In this document: piece by piece, positions 16,366 through 24,975 of the stretch
Layout: each line of letters starts with the position of its first letter
Position numbering within the stretch: the first letter of the stretch is position 1
Assembly (NCBI GenBank): GCA_021324655.1
Contig: JAJPIP010000099.1
Span: forward strand, 1-64,000
Direction of reading: 5' to 3'
Origin: Pseudomonadota bacterium
Lineage (GTDB): Bacteria; Chloroflexota; UBA5177
Length of the DNA: 64,000 bases
The notes under the pieces: generated by a model
What the model was told of the DNA's origin: nothing
Seen by the model: only the letters and a program-made list of their open reading frames with translations
Databases searched by the model: none
Made by a program: the position numbers and the translations under genes

Positions 16366-18642
16366 CTAGCGATTCTCCCCGTCATTGCGGTCGGGCCGAT
16401 CGCGCCGAAAGCCTCCGTCACGTCGACCCTCGTCGCGACGGCCCTCCGGCCGGCCATGGTCGCGTGGTCCGCGGCGGAACCCACCGTCGCGTCCTCCGTC
16501 GCGGAATCCTCCCGGGCGCGGCCCGCGAGACCCGGCTCCTGCCGGTTCTGCTTCACCCTCGGAGGGCTCGAGCAATGCGCGGTGGGAGAGGTTGATGCGG
16601 CCCATCGAGTCAATCCCGGTGACCTTGACTTCAAGATGATCGCCGACGTTGACGACGTCTTCCACTCGATTGACCCGATGGTTGGCGAGCTGCGAAATGT
16701 GAACCAGTCCCTCCTTGCCGGGAAGAACCTCGACAAAAGCGCCAAAGTCGAGGATGCGCTTCACGGTGCCGTTGTATGTCTGCCCGACTTCGACTTCCTG
16801 CGTCAACCCTTTGATCATGTCGATCGCCTTCTGAGCGGAGTCGGCATTGTTGGTGGCGATAAAGACGCTGCCGTCGTCCTCGATATCGACCTGCGCCTTG
16901 GTTTCTTCGATGATCTTCTTGATCATCTTGCCCTGGGGGCCGATGACGGTGCCGATCTTGTCGGGGTTGATCTTGATGCGGGTAATGCGCGGCGCAAACT
17001 CGGAGAGCTCGCTGCGCGGTTCCGGCATCACCTCATGGATCTTGTCGAGAATGACTAACCGCGCCTGACGGGCCTGCTCCAGCGCCTCCTGCATGATCTC
17101 CCGGGTCAGTCCGGAGACCTTGATGTCCATCTGGATGGCCGTCACGCCGTCGCGGGTTCCGGTGACTTTGAAGTCCATGTCGCCCAGCGCATCCTCAACG
17201 CCCTGGATGTCAGTCAGGATGGCGTAGTTGCCCGCGTCGTCGGTAATAAGCCCCATGGCGATGCCTGAGACGGGCGCCTTGATGGGCACGCCGGCGTCCA
17301 TCAAGGCGAGGGTGCTTCCGGTCGTCGCCGCCATCGAGGTCGAGCCGTTGGACGAGAGGATCTCGGACACCAGACGGATGGTGTAGGGGAAGCTCTCCTG
17401 GTCGGGGATCACCGCCTCGAGCGCCCGCTCCGCCAGCATGCCGTGCCCAATTTCGCGTCGCCCCGGGCCACGGACTGGCCTGGTCTCGCCGACGCTGAAC
17501 GGCGGGAAGTTGTAGTGATGCAAGTAACGCTTGGCCTCTTCCAGGCCGAGTCCGTCGATGATCTGCTCGTCGGAGCCGGATCCCAGCGTGGCGATGGTCA
17601 GCGCCTGAGTTTGCCCGCGGCTGAACAAGCCGCTTCCGTGGACCCGAGGCACCAGACCGACTTCGACCGAAAGCGGCCGGATCTCGGTTCGCGTCCGACC
17701 ATCCGGCCGGACGTTTTCCTTCAGGATCATGCCGCGGACCGTCTTCTTGAGAATGCTCTCGAAGACGGACGCGATGTCGCCGGCGTCCCAGGTCTCCTGG
17801 GCCTCGAAGTGGGCAACGACTTCGGCTTCCAGAGCGTCGACGGCTTCCTCGCGTGCCTGCTTGTCGGGATGCACGAGGTTGTCATGCAGACGCGTGCCGA
17901 TATAGTCGTTCATGGCCGCGACGAGGTCGTCCGGCACTTGCTTGAGTGGGAACTCGCGCTTCTCTTTGCCGGCGGCCTGCCGCAGGCGCTCTTGCATCTC
18001 GATGACCGGGAGAATCGCGTCGTGCCCCAGGCGCAGCGCTTCCAGGACGACATCCTCGGGCACTTCCTTGGCGCCCGCCTCCACCATGACGATGGCATCG
18101 CGCGTGGCGGCCATGACGAGGTCGAGCCGGCTGTTCTCGAGATCAGGAAGCTGCGGATTGATGACGATCTTGTCGTCGATGTACCCAACGCGAACGGCAC
18201 CGACCGGGCCGTTGAACGGAATGTCGGAGATCGTCAGCGCGGCAGACGCACCGATGACGGACAAAATCGCCGGGTCATTGACATGGTCAACCGAGAGCGG
18301 CGTCACCATGATCTGCACGTCATTCCGGAACCCCTTGGGGAAGAGGGGGCGGAGAGGACGGTCGGTCAGGCGGGAGGTGAGAATAGCCTCGGTGCTGGGA
18401 CGGCCCTCTCGTTTGATGTAGCCGCCCGGAATCTTGCCCGCGGCGTAAAGCTTCTCCTCGAAGTCCACCGTGAGCGGGAAGAAGTCGATATTTGGCCGCG
18501 GCGCTTTGGAGGCGACCGCCGTCGCGAGGACGATCGTGTCCCCGTAGCGAACGGTGACCGCGCCGTTCGCCTGCCAGGCGACTTTCCCCGTCTCAATCGT
18601 CAGGGAGCGGCCGGCAAAGTCAATGCTTTCGTCGTGAATCAT
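16366..18642 (-). CDS. pnp: polyribonucleotide nucleotidyltransferase (PNPase)
   Basis: A 758-residue PNPase, a phosphorolytic 3'-5' exoribonuclease that forms a trimeric ring in the RNA degradosome. Two RNase PH-like domains are separated by a helical linker, followed by a KH domain (IGPQGKMIKKI) and an S1 domain (GKEGLVHISQL). Beyond S1 there is an unusual ~55-residue tail rich in Arg, Gly and Asp (repeats such as GGFRDGGRDGGFRRG), which may bind RNA. The start has a GGAGG-like site. It is downstream of rpsO, the standard bacterial order, with an rpsO terminator between them. Confidence 0.97.
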   Translation of the reverse strand: MIHDESIDFAGRSLTIETGKVAWQANGAVTVRYGDTIVLATAVASKAPRPNIDFFPLTVDFEEKLYAAGKIPGGYIKREGRPSTEAILTSRLTDRPLRPLFPKGFRNDVQIMVTPLSVDHVNDPAILSVIGASAALTISDIPFNGPVGAVRVGYIDDKIVINPQLPDLENSRLDLVMAATRDAIVMVEAGAKEVPEDVVLEALRLGHDAILPVIEMQERLRQAAGKEKREFPLKQVPDDLVAAMNDYIGTRLHDNLVHPDKQAREEAVDALEAEVVAHFEAQETWDAGDIASVFESILKKTVRGMILKENVRPDGRTRTEIRPLSVEVGLVPRVHGSGLFSRGQTQALTIATLGSGSDEQIIDGLGLEEAKRYLHHYNFPPFSVGETRPVRGPGRREIGHGMLAERALEAVIPDQESFPYTIRLVSEILSSNGSTSMAATTGSTLALMDAGVPIKAPVSGIAMGLITDDAGNYAILTDIQGVEDALGDMDFKVTGTRDGVTAIQMDIKVSGLTREIMQEALEQARQARLVILDKIHEVMPEPRSELSEFAPRITRIKINPDKIGTVIGPQGKMIKKIIEETKAQVDIEDDGSVFIATNNADSAQKAIDMIKGLTQEVEVGQTYNGTVKRILDFGAFVEVLPGKEGLVHISQLANHRVNRVEDVVNVGDHLEVKVTGIDSMGRINLSHRALLEPSEGEAEPAGAGSRGPRPGGFRDGGRDGGFRRGPRDHGRPEGRRDEGRRDGGFRRDRPDRNDGENR

Positions 18643-18742
18643 AGGTCCTCCGGAAGCGATGAGTTACGTGTGGGCGGCCGTTCGCTTGCCGGTGTCGGTA
18701 ATCAAGCGAACAGCTCTCGGCCCACCCCTCAAAGCTGGCAAT

Positions 18743-18776
18743 AAAAAAACTCGGGCTGCTAGTGGCGCAGCCCGAG
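18743..18776 (-). terminator. rho-independent terminator of rpsO
   Basis: On the minus strand a perfect 10-bp stem (CTCGGGCTGC / GCAGCCCGAG) with a 7-nt loop is followed by seven Ts. The upstream arm is made from the last codons of rpsO and the stop codon lies in the loop, so termination and coding sequence overlap. In rpsO-pnp operons this position usually tunes read-through into pnp. Confidence 0.9.
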
Positions 18777-19028
18777 ACGGGTAATCAACTCGCGATATTG
18801 CTCCGGGGACTTTTTCGCCAGGTATGCCTGGAGGCGCCGGCGACGTCCCACGAGCTTCAACAAGCCACGTCGCGTATGGTAGTCGTGCTTGTTCGCGCGT
18901 AGATGCTCGGTCAACTGGGCAATCCGCTCCGTCAGCAGCGCGATCTGCACCTGAGCCGAGCCCACATCTCCCGGGTGGGTCTGGTAGTTCTCAATAATCT
19001 CTGACTTCTTTTCTGTCGATACGGGCAC
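18759..19028 (-). CDS. rpsO: 30S ribosomal protein S15
   Basis: S15 binds 16S rRNA early in small-subunit assembly. The sequence shows the family pattern from [12 protein letters not shown] through [18 protein letters not shown] to the C-terminal helix. The GTG at 19028 is chosen because GGAG lies 6 nt upstream and gives 89 residues, the usual S15 length; ATG codons at 19034 and 19040 lack suitable ribosome-binding spacing. Its last codons form one arm of the terminator. It is upstream of pnp. Confidence 0.95.
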   Translation of the reverse strand: MPVSTEKKSEIIENYQTHPGDVGSAQVQIALLTERIAQLTEHLRANKHDYHTRRGLLKLVGRRRRLQAYLAKKSPEQYRELITRLGLRH

Positions 19029-19145
19029 ACACATCTCCATGTTGTCATCACGAATCGGTGCCTCGTGATTGGCGCGTGCCCGCGAACCCGGTTCGTAGGC
19101 AGGCGCCAACCACCGGGCACCACACTGTCACATTCAGTATACAAA

Positions 19146-19172
19146 GCGGGCCGGGGCGTTGCCCCGGCCCGC
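19146..19172 (-). terminator. GC-rich hairpin terminator
   Basis: A perfect 12-bp stem (GCGGGCCGGGGC / GCCCCGGCCCGC) with a GTT loop lies 18 bp after the stop of the zinc-ribbon gene and before rpsO. Only three Ts follow on the minus strand, so it is a weak-U-tract terminator that would separate the two genes. Confidence 0.65.
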
Positions 19173-19190
19173 CGACTGCTGCGATCGAAC

Positions 19191-19493
19191 CTAGTAGCTG
19201 CTCGCGGCTCGCACTCGGTCGAAGCACGAACTGCAGTACACCGGTCGGTCATTCCGCGGGATGAACGGCACGCGGGCCGGTCCACCACACTCGGCGCAGA
19301 CGGTATCGTGGTAGTCACGCACGGGGCGATCCGACATCATACCTCGGTCGCGCTTGTAGATCGCGCGGCACGCGGGACACCGGCCGGGCTCGTGCACGAG
19401 ACCCTTGCTCTGGAAAAACTGCTGTTCACCGATGGTGAACAGGAAATCCATCCCACAGTCCCGGCACGTGAGAGTCTTGTCCGCCAAGCTCAC
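19191..19493 (-). CDS. double zinc-ribbon protein
   Basis: A 100-residue protein from the GTG at 19493 (GGAGG about 9 nt upstream; TTG at 19487 is an alternative). It carries two CxxC...CxxC pairs: Cys10/13 with Cys39/42 (a zinc-ribbon like zinc_ribbon_4, with FFQSKGLV between the pairs) and Cys66/69 with Cys87/90 (CAECG, CSSC). The second finger resembles Cys-rich domains seen in transcription or translation accessory proteins. Its neighbours are ribosomal or RNA genes, so a nucleic-acid-binding role is plausible. No enzymatic motif is seen. Confidence 0.8.
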   Translation of the reverse strand: MSLADKTLTCRDCGMDFLFTIGEQQFFQSKGLVHEPGRCPACRAIYKRDRGMMSDRPVRDYHDTVCAECGGPARVPFIPRNDRPVYCSSCFDRVRAASSY

Positions 19494-19621
19494 TCCTGCC
19501 AACCTCCTTTCCAGTATTCGGCCTCCAGGTAGGTCAGCAGAGAGTGGCTGTCTCGACCTAAGCTGTCGCACCAAGAGAAGAGTATAGCGGCAAGTTGGGC
19601 AATCGGCAAGCAGACGCCAAA

Positions 19622-20473
19622 TTAAGCCTCGTCGAGAGTGCCTTCGTGGAACCCGAACTCGGTCGGGTCTTCCTCATCGTCGTCGGTATCCCCTTCGCCC
19701 TCGATCTCCAGCTCGTCCTCGTCCTCTTCGTCTCCCGCACGACGCACGAGCCCTTCTCGGAGGTAGGGACGCGGCATCGCTTCCGCGGAAACACGAGCCG
19801 GGAACGAGATACGGCCCATGTTCTGGGGCGCCTGCACGGTCTCACGAATGATGATGCGAACCGTGTTCCCATCGACGCCGACCACGCCGGCTTGATACTC
19901 GTTTCCCGTGGTCATGAGCCGCGTCAGGCGGGCCGCAAGCTGATCTTCGATGCGACCCAGGTACGTCCCGTCCATCGCCGTGGCGATGAGGTGCTGTTCC
20001 TGCTGCTCGAGTATGACCTGCTCACCGGCGGCGAGCGTCGCCAGGACATTGGGGGCGGCCGGGTGCTGCAGCGTCACGACGCCCGTCTTTCCGATCTCCT
20101 CCACGAAGAACTGGGGCTCGAGTTTCCGGGTCCCGGACCGCCGGGCCAGCTCGGCGGCCTCGGTGTCCGACACCCGGCTGAGGCGCTCCAGGTTGCGCTG
20201 TGCTATCAGATTGGCCGGGTCGGCCTGCAGCGCCCGCTCATACGACTCTCGTGCCGGAGCGATCTGTCCGGTCTCTGTATACGCTTTGCCGAGGCGGTTA
20301 TACGCCTCGGGATCATTCGGATTGAGCTCGACGATGCGCTGGTTGAGCTCGATGGCATCCTGCCAGCGGCTCTGGACCGCCAGTGCAATCGCCTGCTGTG
20401 TCAGGTGTCGGGCGCGCCCGCGGCGCGTTTCCTCCGACATGTCCTCGGCTGTAGCTACGTTATCAAAGTCCAT
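19622..20473 (-). CDS. TPR-repeat protein with acidic tail
   Basis: A 283-residue cytosolic protein. Residues ~20-100 form at least two tetratricopeptide repeats (AIELNQRIVELNPNDPEAYN, GKAYTETGQIAPARESYERA), which scaffold protein-protein contacts. The middle is a beta-rich region with no recognised domain. Residues ~245-275 are strongly acidic (EEDEDELEIEGEGDTDDDEE). It lies 110 bp downstream of miaB on the same strand. The start at 20473 is the first ATG; an internal ATG at codon 12 is possible. The function is unknown. Confidence 0.8.
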   Translation of the reverse strand: MDFDNVATAEDMSEETRRGRARHLTQQAIALAVQSRWQDAIELNQRIVELNPNDPEAYNRLGKAYTETGQIAPARESYERALQADPANLIAQRNLERLSRVSDTEAAELARRSGTRKLEPQFFVEEIGKTGVVTLQHPAAPNVLATLAAGEQVILEQQEQHLIATAMDGTYLGRIEDQLAARLTRLMTTGNEYQAGVVGVDGNTVRIIIRETVQAPQNMGRISFPARVSAEAMPRPYLREGLVRRAGDEEDEDELEIEGEGDTDDDEEDPTEFGFHEGTLDEA

Positions 20474-20583
20474 CTCTCACCCGGTCTCTCATATTGACAG
20501 AGATACACTACGCGATACGCGCGATTTCACCAAACAGAGCAACTCGCGGGCCACCAACCCCGCGGTGGGGGCCTGGCAGACGT

Positions 20584-21915
20584 CTAGGCGACGAGGACGC
20601 CCTGCATCGCCCAGGGACTGACCTTCTCAATCCGGACCGGCACCACCTGCCCCAGCAGGCTCTCGTCACCGCGCGGCAGGAATACGCGCCGATTTTGCCT
20701 GGTCCGTCCCTGCCACTGGGGCGTGTCGTGTCGCTCGGACTCTGTGCTCTCCACCAGAATCTCGACCCGTGAGCCGCGCAGCGCTTGATGCTGCTGCAGT
20801 GAGATACGCTCCTGCACCTCCCCGAGCCGGCGAAGGCGGTCCTTCTTGACGTCGGGTGGCACATCGTCCTCCCAGCGCGACGCCAGAGTGCCCGAGCGCA
20901 CCGAGTAGGCTGCGGAGTACACGGTCGTGAACCGAACCTCTTCGACCAGCGACAGCGTCTCCTGGAACTCCTCCTCCGTCTCGCCACAGAACCCCACAAT
21001 GATGTCGGTGGAGAGGACGATGTCCGGCGCTACCGCCCGGATGCGTTCGACCAGCCGGAGGTAATCGTCGCGTGTGTAGCCGCGGCGCATCCGCTGCAGA
21101 ACCGCGTCGTTCCCCGACTGCACCGGCAGGTGGAGATGCTCGCAGACCTTATCCAGTTCTGCAAAGCTCGCGATGAGTTTGTCGCTCATGTCCTTCGGAT
21201 ACGAGGTAAGGAAGCGTAAGCGCTCCAGGCCCGGAATGTCGTTGACAAGCCGCAGGAGGTCGGCCAGATCCGTGCCGTCCTTGAAGTCTTTGCCGTAGGC
21301 GTTGACGCGCTGGCCGAGCAGGGTAATCTCTCGGGCGCCGCGCTTCACCAGGTTCCCGCATTCGTCCACGATGTCGAGCATGGGCCGCGAGGTTTCCCGG
21401 CCGCGCCGATACGGGACGATGCAATAGGTACAGAACTTGTCGCAGCCGTTGCTGATCGGGACATAGGCAATCGGCCCCTTGTCCTCCGTTGCGGCCGGCT
21501 GCTCTTCCCAGCAGGCCATGACGCCTTCATCCGCGGGCGCCGGCCAGATGACGTCAAGCTGCTCGAGGAACTGATCGATGCGCGTGGGCTGGAAGTAGAG
21601 ATCGGCGCCGCGGAATCGCTTCCTGGTGGCCTCAAAGTCGGGGGAGACGGAGCATCCCGTCAGACCGAGCACGAGTTGCGGCTTTTCCTGCTTCAGTGCA
21701 ACCAGGTTTCCCAGCTTGCCGCTCACACGGCGCTCCGCGCTCTCTCGCACGGCGCAGGAGTTGAGGATGACGATGTCGGCGTCCTCCTCTCGCTGGGCCG
21801 GGAGGTAGCCACGCGCTTGCATGGTGTCCGCGACGCGGTCACTGTCCACCTTGTTCATCTGGCAGCCCACGGTCCAGATCCAATACCGCTTGGGTGCCTC
21901 GCTCTCCGCCATCAT
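20584..21915 (-). CDS. miaB: tRNA methylthiotransferase MiaB
   Basis: A radical-SAM enzyme that adds a methylthio group to i6A37 of tRNA using two 4Fe-4S clusters. The N-terminal UPF0004 domain has its three cluster Cys in TVGCQMNK, NSCAVRE and GLTGCSV. The radical-SAM motif is CDKFCTYC, followed by PYRRGRE. A C-terminal TRAM domain ends the protein. ATG 21915 (or 21912, the next codon) is preferred; extension to 21969 would add a non-conserved N-terminus. Motifs fit MiaB better than MtaB or RimO. It is divergent from hemG, sharing a ~120-bp spacer. Confidence 0.92.
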   Translation of the reverse strand: MMAESEAPKRYWIWTVGCQMNKVDSDRVADTMQARGYLPAQREEDADIVILNSCAVRESAERRVSGKLGNLVALKQEKPQLVLGLTGCSVSPDFEATRKRFRGADLYFQPTRIDQFLEQLDVIWPAPADEGVMACWEEQPAATEDKGPIAYVPISNGCDKFCTYCIVPYRRGRETSRPMLDIVDECGNLVKRGAREITLLGQRVNAYGKDFKDGTDLADLLRLVNDIPGLERLRFLTSYPKDMSDKLIASFAELDKVCEHLHLPVQSGNDAVLQRMRRGYTRDDYLRLVERIRAVAPDIVLSTDIIVGFCGETEEEFQETLSLVEEVRFTTVYSAAYSVRSGTLASRWEDDVPPDVKKDRLRRLGEVQERISLQQHQALRGSRVEILVESTESERHDTPQWQGRTRQNRRVFLPRGDESLLGQVVPVRIEKVSPWAMQGVLVA

Positions 21916-22038
21916 CCTGCCTTCTTGGTCGCGAGATTCGTGCGCCATTCTAGCGTGCCGATTCGACACCTCAACTCGCTCGTCGGGACCGCCTTCGGCC
22001 CAAGAATGCGTCCGGCGGCCGGAGAATTAGAGTGAACC

Positions 22039-23400
22039 GTGACATCCACGACAGACGCGCGGCGCATCGTCATCATTGGGGCCGGAATCAGCGGCCTGGC
22101 AGCGGGATACCGTCTAGCCCGCAGAGCTCCGCAGCACAGCATCCTACTGATTGATTCTCACGCCGAGGTCGGCGGGAAGATCCGCACCCGGCACCTGAAC
22201 GGCTACACCATCGAGGACGGTCCCGACTCCTTTCTCGGCACGAAGCCCCAAGCGGTGGAGTTGGCGCACGAGCTCGGCGTCCCATTGCAGGGAGTAAATC
22301 TGGACACCAGACGGACCTACGTCCTGGGCGACGGCGAGCTCCACGATCTGCCGGAGGGTTTGTCGGGGCTGGTCCCTGCAAAGCTGGGCCCGCTGTTGCG
22401 CTCCGCGCTGCTTTCTCCTGCGGGAAAGGCGCGGGTGGCCGCGGAGTGGTTTGTCCCGCGTGGCAGCAATGAAGAAACGACTCTCGGCGCATTCATGAGG
22501 CGCCGGATGGGACGCGAGGTCTACGAGAAGCTCGTCGAACCCTTGACGGCCGGTATCTACGGCGGGAACGGGGACGAGATCAGCCTGTCCGCAACGTTCC
22601 CTCAGTTGCTCCAACTGGAACAGGAACACGGCAGCTTGCTGCGCGGGCTCCGTCAACGCCCTCGCCCGCGCACGGCGACCTCGCCGTTTCTTACTCCGGT
22701 CGCCGGTACCGCGGCGCTCGCCGGCGCGGTGGCGGGCAGCCTGCCACGCCCGCCCTCCCTTACGACGTGCGCGACCGCGATCAGCCGCCGCGGCGGCGGG
22801 TGGATCGTCCACACCGACCGCGGCGAGATCCTAGCGGACGGGGTCATTCTGGCGGTACCTGCTCCCGTCGCCGGTCAACTGCTCGCCCCCGTCGACGCGG
22901 ATCTGGCCGCAGAGCTTCTGGCCGTTCGGTACGCACCCGCGGCTACCGCCTCCCTGGGCTTCCGGCTCGACAAGCTTCCCCCCCTTGGCCCCTTCCACGG
23001 CTACCTGGTCCCCCGCCGCGAGCGATCACCTGTCATGGCCGTCACCTGGTCCTCGGAGAAATTCGACCACCGCGCTCCGCCCGGCCAAACCCTTCTCCGG
23101 GTGTTTTTCGGCCGGGCCGATCAGAGCATCGCCGCCATGGAGTGGGAGGGCCTGGAAGAACTGGCACGGTCTGAGTTGCGCGAGCGCCTGGGCATCGCGG
23201 CCACCCCCGACATCGTCGCAACCCACGTCTGGAACGACGCCTTGCCGCAGTACGCGCTGGGCCACGCCGCGCGCGTGGCACGAATCCGCGCGCGTGTGGA
23301 AAACCTTCCACGCCTGTCCCTGGCCGGCGCCGCCTATCGAGGAGTCGGTATTCCCGACTGCATTCAGTCGGGATACGATGCGGCCGATCACGTGACATGA
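22039..23400 (+). CDS. hemG: protoporphyrinogen/coproporphyrinogen oxidase
   Basis: A 453-residue FAD-dependent amine-oxidase-fold enzyme of the HemY/CgoX type, acting in late haem biosynthesis. The dinucleotide-binding GxGxxG is GAGISGLAAG, followed by EVGGKIRT and the family signature EDGPDSF. The C-terminal FAD element is LSLAGAAYRGVGIPDCIQSG. Start is GTG at 22039. Whether the substrate is protoporphyrinogen IX or coproporphyrinogen III (the Gram-positive route) cannot be decided here; no other hem gene is nearby. Its stop codon overlaps the antisense tRNA terminator. Confidence 0.9.
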   Translation: MTSTTDARRIVIIGAGISGLAAGYRLARRAPQHSILLIDSHAEVGGKIRTRHLNGYTIEDGPDSFLGTKPQAVELAHELGVPLQGVNLDTRRTYVLGDGELHDLPEGLSGLVPAKLGPLLRSALLSPAGKARVAAEWFVPRGSNEETTLGAFMRRRMGREVYEKLVEPLTAGIYGGNGDEISLSATFPQLLQLEQEHGSLLRGLRQRPRPRTATSPFLTPVAGTAALAGAVAGSLPRPPSLTTCATAISRRGGGWIVHTDRGEILADGVILAVPAPVAGQLLAPVDADLAAELLAVRYAPAATASLGFRLDKLPPLGPFHGYLVPRRERSPVMAVTWSSEKFDHRAPPGQTLLRVFFGRADQSIAAMEWEGLEELARSELRERLGIAATPDIVATHVWNDALPQYALGHAARVARIRARVENLPRLSLAGAAYRGVGIPDCIQSGYDAADHVT

Positions 23401-23427
23401 AAAAACGCCTGCAGCGCAGGCGTTCTC
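23400..23427 (-). terminator. rho-independent terminator of tRNA-Asp
   Basis: On the minus strand a 9-bp stem (AACGCCTGC / GCAGGCGTT) with a 3-nt loop is followed by six Ts, starting 5 bp after the tRNA CCA. The U-tract reaches into the last base of the convergent hemG stop codon. Confidence 0.88.
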
Positions 23428-23431
23428 AAAG

Positions 23432-23510
23432 TGGCGGTCCCGACCGGATTTGAACCGGCGATCTCCACCTTGACAGGGTGGCATGTTGAACCAGACTACA
23501 CCACGGGACC
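23432..23510 (-). tRNA. tRNA-Asp (anticodon GTC)
   Basis: A complete cloverleaf reads on the minus strand: acceptor GGTCCCG/CGGGACC, a 4-bp D stem, anticodon stem CCACC/GGTGG around loop CTGTCAA with anticodon GTC, a 5-nt variable loop, a T arm with loop TTCAAAT, discriminator G and an encoded CCA at 23432-23434. The 11-nt D loop makes it 79 nt with CCA. It stands alone, with its own terminator. Confidence 0.96.
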
Positions 23511-23566
23511 ACGTGGCTCTGGAGTCTATCAGCCGGTGCGGCGGATCGTCAATGACAAATTGGGCC

Positions 23567-23595
23567 TTGACGTTGGAACACCTTTCCTTTATTGT
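23567..23595 (+). promoter_or_regulatory. sigma70-type promoter of small membrane protein
   Basis: TTGACG (23567-23572) and TATTGT (23590-23595) have a 17-bp spacer. Transcription would start near 23602, about 40 nt before the small membrane-protein gene, whose AGGAG site precedes the start. Confidence 0.5.
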
Positions 23596-23645
23596 TGGGA
23601 CAGACGACCTATAGAACAGCCGTACTAACGGCGCAGGAGTGGATG

Positions 23646-23795
23646 ATGTCCCAGGTCAACGTGCGTACTCTCGATCGTTCCCATCGCGCCGCGGCGGACA
23701 ATATCGGAGCGGCCGCGCGCGTGGCCGTCGGCCTGACTCTTCTCTGCGCCTTCTGGGGAACCATCCTCTTCCTGGCACTCGGCACGCTGCAGTAG
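23646..23795 (+). CDS. small single-span membrane protein
   Basis: A 49-residue peptide when started at ATG 23646 (AGGAG 6 nt upstream); the ATG at 23643 is only 3 nt from the site. Residues ~20-46 are hydrophobic (VAVGLTLLCAFWGTILFLAL), indicating one transmembrane helix with a charged N-terminus. A promoter-like pair lies upstream. I do not recognise the family. It ends three bases before the 3' end of the convergent proline dehydrogenase gene. Confidence 0.5.
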   Translation: MSQVNVRTLDRSHRAAADNIGAAARVAVGLTLLCAFWGTILFLALGTLQ

Positions 23796-23798
23796 CGA

Positions 23799-24734
23799 CT
23801 ACCGGGACGGGAGCGCTTCGCGCGCCACGTTCCCCAGCACGAACATCAGGTTCGCCGGCCGTTCCGCCATCCGCCTCATCAGGTACGGATACCACTCCGT
23901 TCCAAATGGAACGTAAATCCGGACGTTGTAGCCGGCCCGGACGAGTTCGGTTTGCAGATCGCGGCGGATGCCGTACAGCATCTGGAACTCATAGCGCGAC
24001 GCCTCGATACCCTGCTGGGCGGCGAAGTTCCGCGTGGCGTCGATCATGGCGGGATCATGCGTGGCGATCGCCGGATAGTTGCCGCGTGCCAGCAACATCT
24101 CCATCAGGACCACGAAGTTGCGATCGACGTCCGCCTTGTCCTGATACGCAACCGTGGCCGGCTCGAGATAGGCGCCCTTGACGAGCCGGACGCGGGCCCC
24201 GGCCTCGATCAGGCGCGCCACATCGGCCTCGCTGCGATAGAGGTACGACTGAATCACGACACCCAGGTTCCGGTGCGTCTCGAAGAGACGGTAGAAGATG
24301 GCGAGAGTGCGGTCGACGTACTCTGAGTTCTCCATGTCGATGCGAACGAAGTTATCGTCCTGTGCGGCGACGTCGACAACCCGTCGCAGATTCTCATAGG
24401 CGACGTCGTCCCCCAGATCGAGCCCCAGTTGCGTGAGCTTGAGAGACACATTCGAGGTGACGCCGGCCCGCGTGATCTCCGCCAACATCCCGCAATAGTC
24501 CTCGGCCGCGGCACGAGCCTGTGCCGCCGTCTGCACGTTCTCTCCCAGATGGTCAAGCGTGACGGTCATGTCCCGAGCGTTGGTAGCACGAACCACGTCA
24601 ATCGCTTCCTCGAGCGTCTCGCCGGCAACAAAGCGCCGGGCCATGGAGCGAAGAACAGGATTGTGGGATGCCAGCGTGCGGAGGCGCGACTCCTGCGAGA
24701 GCCGGATCAGGACGGGGCGCAGCATGACGTCCAC
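23799..24734 (-). CDS. proline dehydrogenase (monofunctional)
   Basis: A 311-residue FAD-dependent proline dehydrogenase with a (beta/alpha)8 fold, oxidising proline to pyrroline-5-carboxylate at the membrane. Visible motifs are NVSLKLTQLGL, VRIDMEN, VRLVKGAYLEP, ATHD and the C-terminal YVPFGTEWYPYLMRRMAERP, which binds FAD and substrate in this family. The length matches stand-alone bacterial enzymes such as Thermus PRODH. No pyrroline-5-carboxylate dehydrogenase gene is adjacent. The gene is followed upstream (5' side) by the mobile-like repeat at 24803. Confidence 0.92.
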   Translation of the reverse strand: MDVMLRPVLIRLSQESRLRTLASHNPVLRSMARRFVAGETLEEAIDVVRATNARDMTVTLDHLGENVQTAAQARAAAEDYCGMLAEITRAGVTSNVSLKLTQLGLDLGDDVAYENLRRVVDVAAQDDNFVRIDMENSEYVDRTLAIFYRLFETHRNLGVVIQSYLYRSEADVARLIEAGARVRLVKGAYLEPATVAYQDKADVDRNFVVLMEMLLARGNYPAIATHDPAMIDATRNFAAQQGIEASRYEFQMLYGIRRDLQTELVRAGYNVRIYVPFGTEWYPYLMRRMAERPANLMFVLGNVAREALPSR

Positions 24735-24802
24735 CTCAAGACGGGTTCACTTACCTGTATCACCTTACCGTGAGAGCGGCCACTCTGACTGTATGGCTTT
24801 GC

Positions 24803-24935
24803 TACGGCTCGTGGATTATCGGCATCGCCGGGTCGTAGTGGCCGGCCCGAGTGCCGGCCAGCCTGACGCCGGCGTAGACCACACCGGGCTGGTCGCCACG
24901 CGGGGCAACCACGACGGCATAATTCGTGAGCCCTG
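24803..24935 (-). mobile_element. MITE-like repeat, copy 1
   Basis: This 133-bp segment is the reverse complement of the element at 56183-56315 with about 11 differences by eye, the central ~75 bp being identical. It contains the same internal hairpins (TGGCCGGC / GCCGGCCA and an imperfect GGTCGCC stem). The terminal inverted repeats are decayed. Direct repeats GGCTTTGCTA occur at 24795-24804 and 24938-24947, shifted by two bases relative to the aligned ends, and probably mark a target duplication. It lies between the proline dehydrogenase and ribA genes and carries no transposase. Confidence 0.75.
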
Positions 24936-24975
24936 ACGGCTTTGCTAGACTGGCGCGGGGTTGCGCGGGTCAACA

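Noticed and set aside
17443-18744. Long open frame antisense to pnp
   Set aside because: Low-complexity charged translation opposite conserved PNPase domains, with no ribosome-binding site.
24803-24935. A real peptide encoded by the repeat element
   Set aside because: An open frame is shared by both copies, but it has no start or ribosome-binding site and can be explained by the palindromic GC-rich sequence.
24936-24975. FMN riboswitch before ribA
   Set aside because: None of the conserved FMN-aptamer segments is present; the spacer is occupied by the repeat element.
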